From the NCBI RefSeq assembly GCF_003049525.1, contig NZ_PYWL01000008.1:124001-188000 (forward strand): a DNA stretch of 64,000 nucleotides. Direction: 5' to 3'. The translations under genes and the position numbers were made by a program. Positions 62,214-64,000 of this stretch are shown piece by piece (position 1 is the stretch's first letter; each line of letters begins with the position of its first letter). The notes under the pieces were generated by a model. That model made no database searches. It saw only the letters and a program-made list of their open reading frames with translations, and had not been told where the DNA came from. Source of the DNA: Lysinibacillus fusiformis (GTDB lineage: Bacteria > Bacillota > Bacilli > Bacillales_A > Planococcaceae).

Positions 62214-63344
62214 TTAGTAGAACTTTATTTTATCTCTAATAAACTCTTTCTGGGTCACTGTAAGTTGATTAATGAATTCCTGATTAACCTCAAAACCAAT
62301 TCCAGGTTGTTCTGGAACAATAATAGTGCCAGCCTTTGAAAGCTTTACTTCTGGTAAAATGATATCTTTATCAAAATAACGACTTGAAGCAGATGTATCA
62401 CCCGGAATACTAAAGTTACTTAATGAAGCGATTGCGATGTTATGAGCCCTACCTATACCAGCTTCAAGCATTCCACCACACCAAACTGGGATATTTTTTT
62501 CCTCGCACAGATTATGCATTCGAATTGCTTCGAATAGCCCTCCTACACGACCAACCTTAATATTAATAATTTTACATGCATTAATTTCAATTGCCTTTCT
62601 TGCATCTTCTAATGAATGAATACTTTCATCTAGACAGATAGGTGTTGTTAATAAGTTTTGTAATTTTGCGTGATCTATAATGTCGTCATGAGCTAACGGC
62701 TGTTCAACCATCATTAAATTAAACTGATCTAATTCTTGTAATAGTTGTAAATCATTCAAACTGTAGCAAGAATTAGCATCAGCCATTAGTGGAATTTGTT
62801 CTCCAAACTTTTTCCGAATAGCCTCTAAAGGTTTAATGTCCCAGCCAGGTTTTATTTTCACTTTAATCTTTTTGTAGCCATCCTCTAAAAAGCCTGCCAC
62901 CTTGTTTAATAGAGTTTCTATGTTATTTTCAATTCCAACGCTTACGCCCACTTCAATCTCTGATCGTTTACCTCCTAGTGTAGTAGATAGCGTTTGCCCT
63001 TTTTGCTTACTATATAAATCCCAAATGGCCATTTCAAGTGCTGCCTTTGCCATGTTATTTCTACGTATATAGGAAAACAATTCTGAGAAATCTTTGGGCT
63101 CTTTAATTTCATTTTCTAATAGCTTTGGAATCAAGTAAGTTTCAAGCATGTGCCATACTGTACCTGTAGTCTCTTCATTGTATATAGGAAAAGGCATCGC
63201 GACACTTTCAGCAAAGCCAACTTTATCTCCACCATGAACCTTAACGATGATAATATCCTTTTCAGTCACTTTACCGAAGCTAGTTTCAAACGAAGATTTT
63301 AAGGGTAATTTAATTCTTTGTAACGAAATTTTATTTATATCCAT
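62214..63344 (-). CDS. N-succinylamino acid racemase / enolase superfamily (MenC-like)
   Basis: 376 residues, MLE subgroup of the enolase superfamily. Catalytic residues align with those of Amycolatopsis NSAR: KxK with Lys161/Lys163 (KVKIKPGW), Asp189 (MADAN), Glu214 (VEQPL), Asp239 (CLDES) and Lys263 (INIKVGRVGG). NSAR epimerises N-succinyl-D-amino acids through a carbanion and a Mg ion. The o-succinylbenzoate synthase (MenC) activity cannot be excluded from sequence, but no men genes are near, while GNAT and M20 genes are. ATG at 63344 with AAGGAAGG. Second after the ABC ATPase gene (28 bp). Confidence 0.87.
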   Translation of the reverse strand: MDINKISLQRIKLPLKSSFETSFGKVTEKDIIIVKVHGGDKVGFAESVAMPFPIYNEETTGTVWHMLETYLIPKLLENEIKEPKDFSELFSYIRRNNMAKAALEMAIWDLYSKQKGQTLSTTLGGKRSEIEVGVSVGIENNIETLLNKVAGFLEDGYKKIKVKIKPGWDIKPLEAIRKKFGEQIPLMADANSCYSLNDLQLLQELDQFNLMMVEQPLAHDDIIDHAKLQNLLTTPICLDESIHSLEDARKAIEINACKIINIKVGRVGGLFEAIRMHNLCEEKNIPVWCGGMLEAGIGRAHNIAIASLSNFSIPGDTSASSRYFDKDIILPEVKLSKAGTIIVPEQPGIGFEVNQEFINQLTVTQKEFIRDKIKFY

Positions 63345-63372
63345 TTAGTAATACCTTCCTTTTTATATAAAA

Positions 63373-64000
63373 TTACTTTTGGTCTCTTACTTCCGTTCTT
63401 TCTGGTTCAAACAAGTGACAAGCTACAAAATGTCCCGGTTTAACTTCTATGTTTCGAGGTTTTTTTGTCCTACAAACCTCCATACACGCGAAGCACCGCG
63501 GATGGAAAGTACAACCAAGAGGAGGATTTACCGGATTTGGAACATCACCAGTTAAAATGATCCGGTCTTTTTTTTCACTTTCAGGATTTGGGACTGGAAC
63601 AGAAGACATAAGGGATTTTGTATATGGGTGAAGCGGTTCAGCAAACAATTGATTTTTATCGGCAAACTCTACCATTCTCCCTAGATACATGACCCCAATT
63701 CTGTCACTAATGTGTTTTACAACACTTAAATCATGAGCAATAAAAATATAAGTTAGTCCTAATTCTTTTTGGAGGCTTTGAAAAAGGTTAAGTATTTGTG
63801 CCTGTACAGATACATCTAGGGCAGAAACTGGCTCATCTGCTACGATAAGTGACGGTCCAACCGCGATTGCTCGGGCGATACCAATTCTTTGTCTTTGCCC
63901 TCCACTAAATTCATGAGGATAACGATCTGCATGAAAAGCACCTAACCCCACCATTTGCAAAATCTCTATTACTTTCTGTCTTCTTTCTTTTTTAGTCGCT
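63373..64000 (-). CDS. Oligopeptide/dipeptide ABC transporter ATPase, C-terminal part
   Basis: The frame stays open to the right window edge (209 codons visible), so the N-terminal half with Walker A is outside. Visible parts: [19 protein letters not shown] signature motif, [20 protein letters not shown] (Walker B), FIAHDLSVV (H-loop) and the OppF/DppF-specific C-terminal motif [16 protein letters not shown]...[19 protein letters not shown] with cysteines, plus [11 protein letters not shown]. It energises import of short peptides. Placed ahead of the NSAR gene in the same direction, so imported peptides may be the source of D-amino acids. Confidence 0.95.
   Translation of the reverse strand, partial: ATKKERRQKVIEILQMVGLGAFHADRYPHEFSGGQRQRIGIARAIAVGPSLIVADEPVSALDVSVQAQILNLFQSLQKELGLTYIFIAHDLSVVKHISDRIGVMYLGRMVEFADKNQLFAEPLHPYTKSLMSSVPVPNPESEKKDRIILTGDVPNPVNPPLGCTFHPRCFACMEVCRTKKPRNIEVKPGHFVACHLFEPERTEVRDQK

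Noticed and set aside
1..64000. tRNA, rRNA, insertion sequences or prophage
   Set aside because: No tRNA cloverleaf, rRNA stretch, transposase, integrase or terminal repeats were recognised by eye.

Overview
This 64 kb window comes from a low-GC Gram-positive bacterium of the order Bacillales. The protein set and operon orders most resemble Lysinibacillus or close relatives, which is an inference from remembered families because no database search was possible. Supporting signs are strong AGGAGG-type ribosome binding sites, frequent TTG and GTG starts, a T-box leader, cobalamin riboswitches, and Bacillus-type genes such as a CdaS-like diadenylate cyclase, a YqjM-like ene-reductase, MhqR-type and YuzB-like (DUF1450) proteins, and the B. 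megaterium-type anaerobic cobalamin operon with cbiW and cbiH60.

Region 1-7.4 kb: an M20 amidohydrolase (cut by the window edge) with a multi-pass membrane protein; an iron-regulated AraC-type regulator fused in frame to a lipoprotein siderophore-binding protein; a lipoprotein alpha/beta hydrolase with a DUF3784 membrane protein; and a poorly understood stretch with small ORFs. Region 7.4-16.3 kb: argGH with ARG-box-like sites, a CPBP membrane protease with a MerR-type promoter next to a MerR regulator, an MBL-fold hydrolase with an SDR, then a proline T-box leader ahead of proC, and namA. Region 16.3-25 kb: a DUF1450 protein, a LysR regulator divergent from a DUF2332 protein, a quinone/aromatic-stress operon (mhqR, ring-cleavage dioxygenase, luciferase-like oxidoreductase, FMN reductase) with clear palindromic operators, cdaS, a small membrane protein and rnz.

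Region 24.3-43.5 kb is the centrepiece. A 17-gene minus-strand operon (cbiW, cbiH60, cbiX, cbiJ, cbiC, cbiD, cbiET, cbiL, cbiF, cbiG, cbiA, sirC-like, cobA, a nitroreductase, cobO, cobQ, a methyltransferase) makes adenosylcobyric acid from uroporphyrinogen III by the anaerobic route. It is transcribed away from the plus-strand cobalt ECF transporter cbiMNQO. Each transcript has its own cobalamin riboswitch and intrinsic terminator, so B12 should shut off cobalt uptake and corrin synthesis together. The lower-ligand attachment genes (cobT, cobS, cobU, cbiB) are not in the window.

Region 43.6-54 kb: a large secreted subtilisin-family protease, a GNAT, glycosyltransferases, a CapE/RmlD-like nucleotide-sugar pair, an alpha/beta hydrolase and a Y-family DNA polymerase. 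Region 54-64 kb: an RpiR regulator and a minus-strand cluster of an oligopeptide-type ABC ATPase (cut by the edge), an N-succinylamino acid racemase-type enolase, a GNAT acyltransferase, an M20 hydrolase, an S9 peptidase and two penicillin-binding-like serine hydrolases. Together these look like a system that imports peptides and converts their D-amino acids to L-amino acids. This cluster and the AraC/lipoprotein fusion with internal Fur box are the two most interesting findings.
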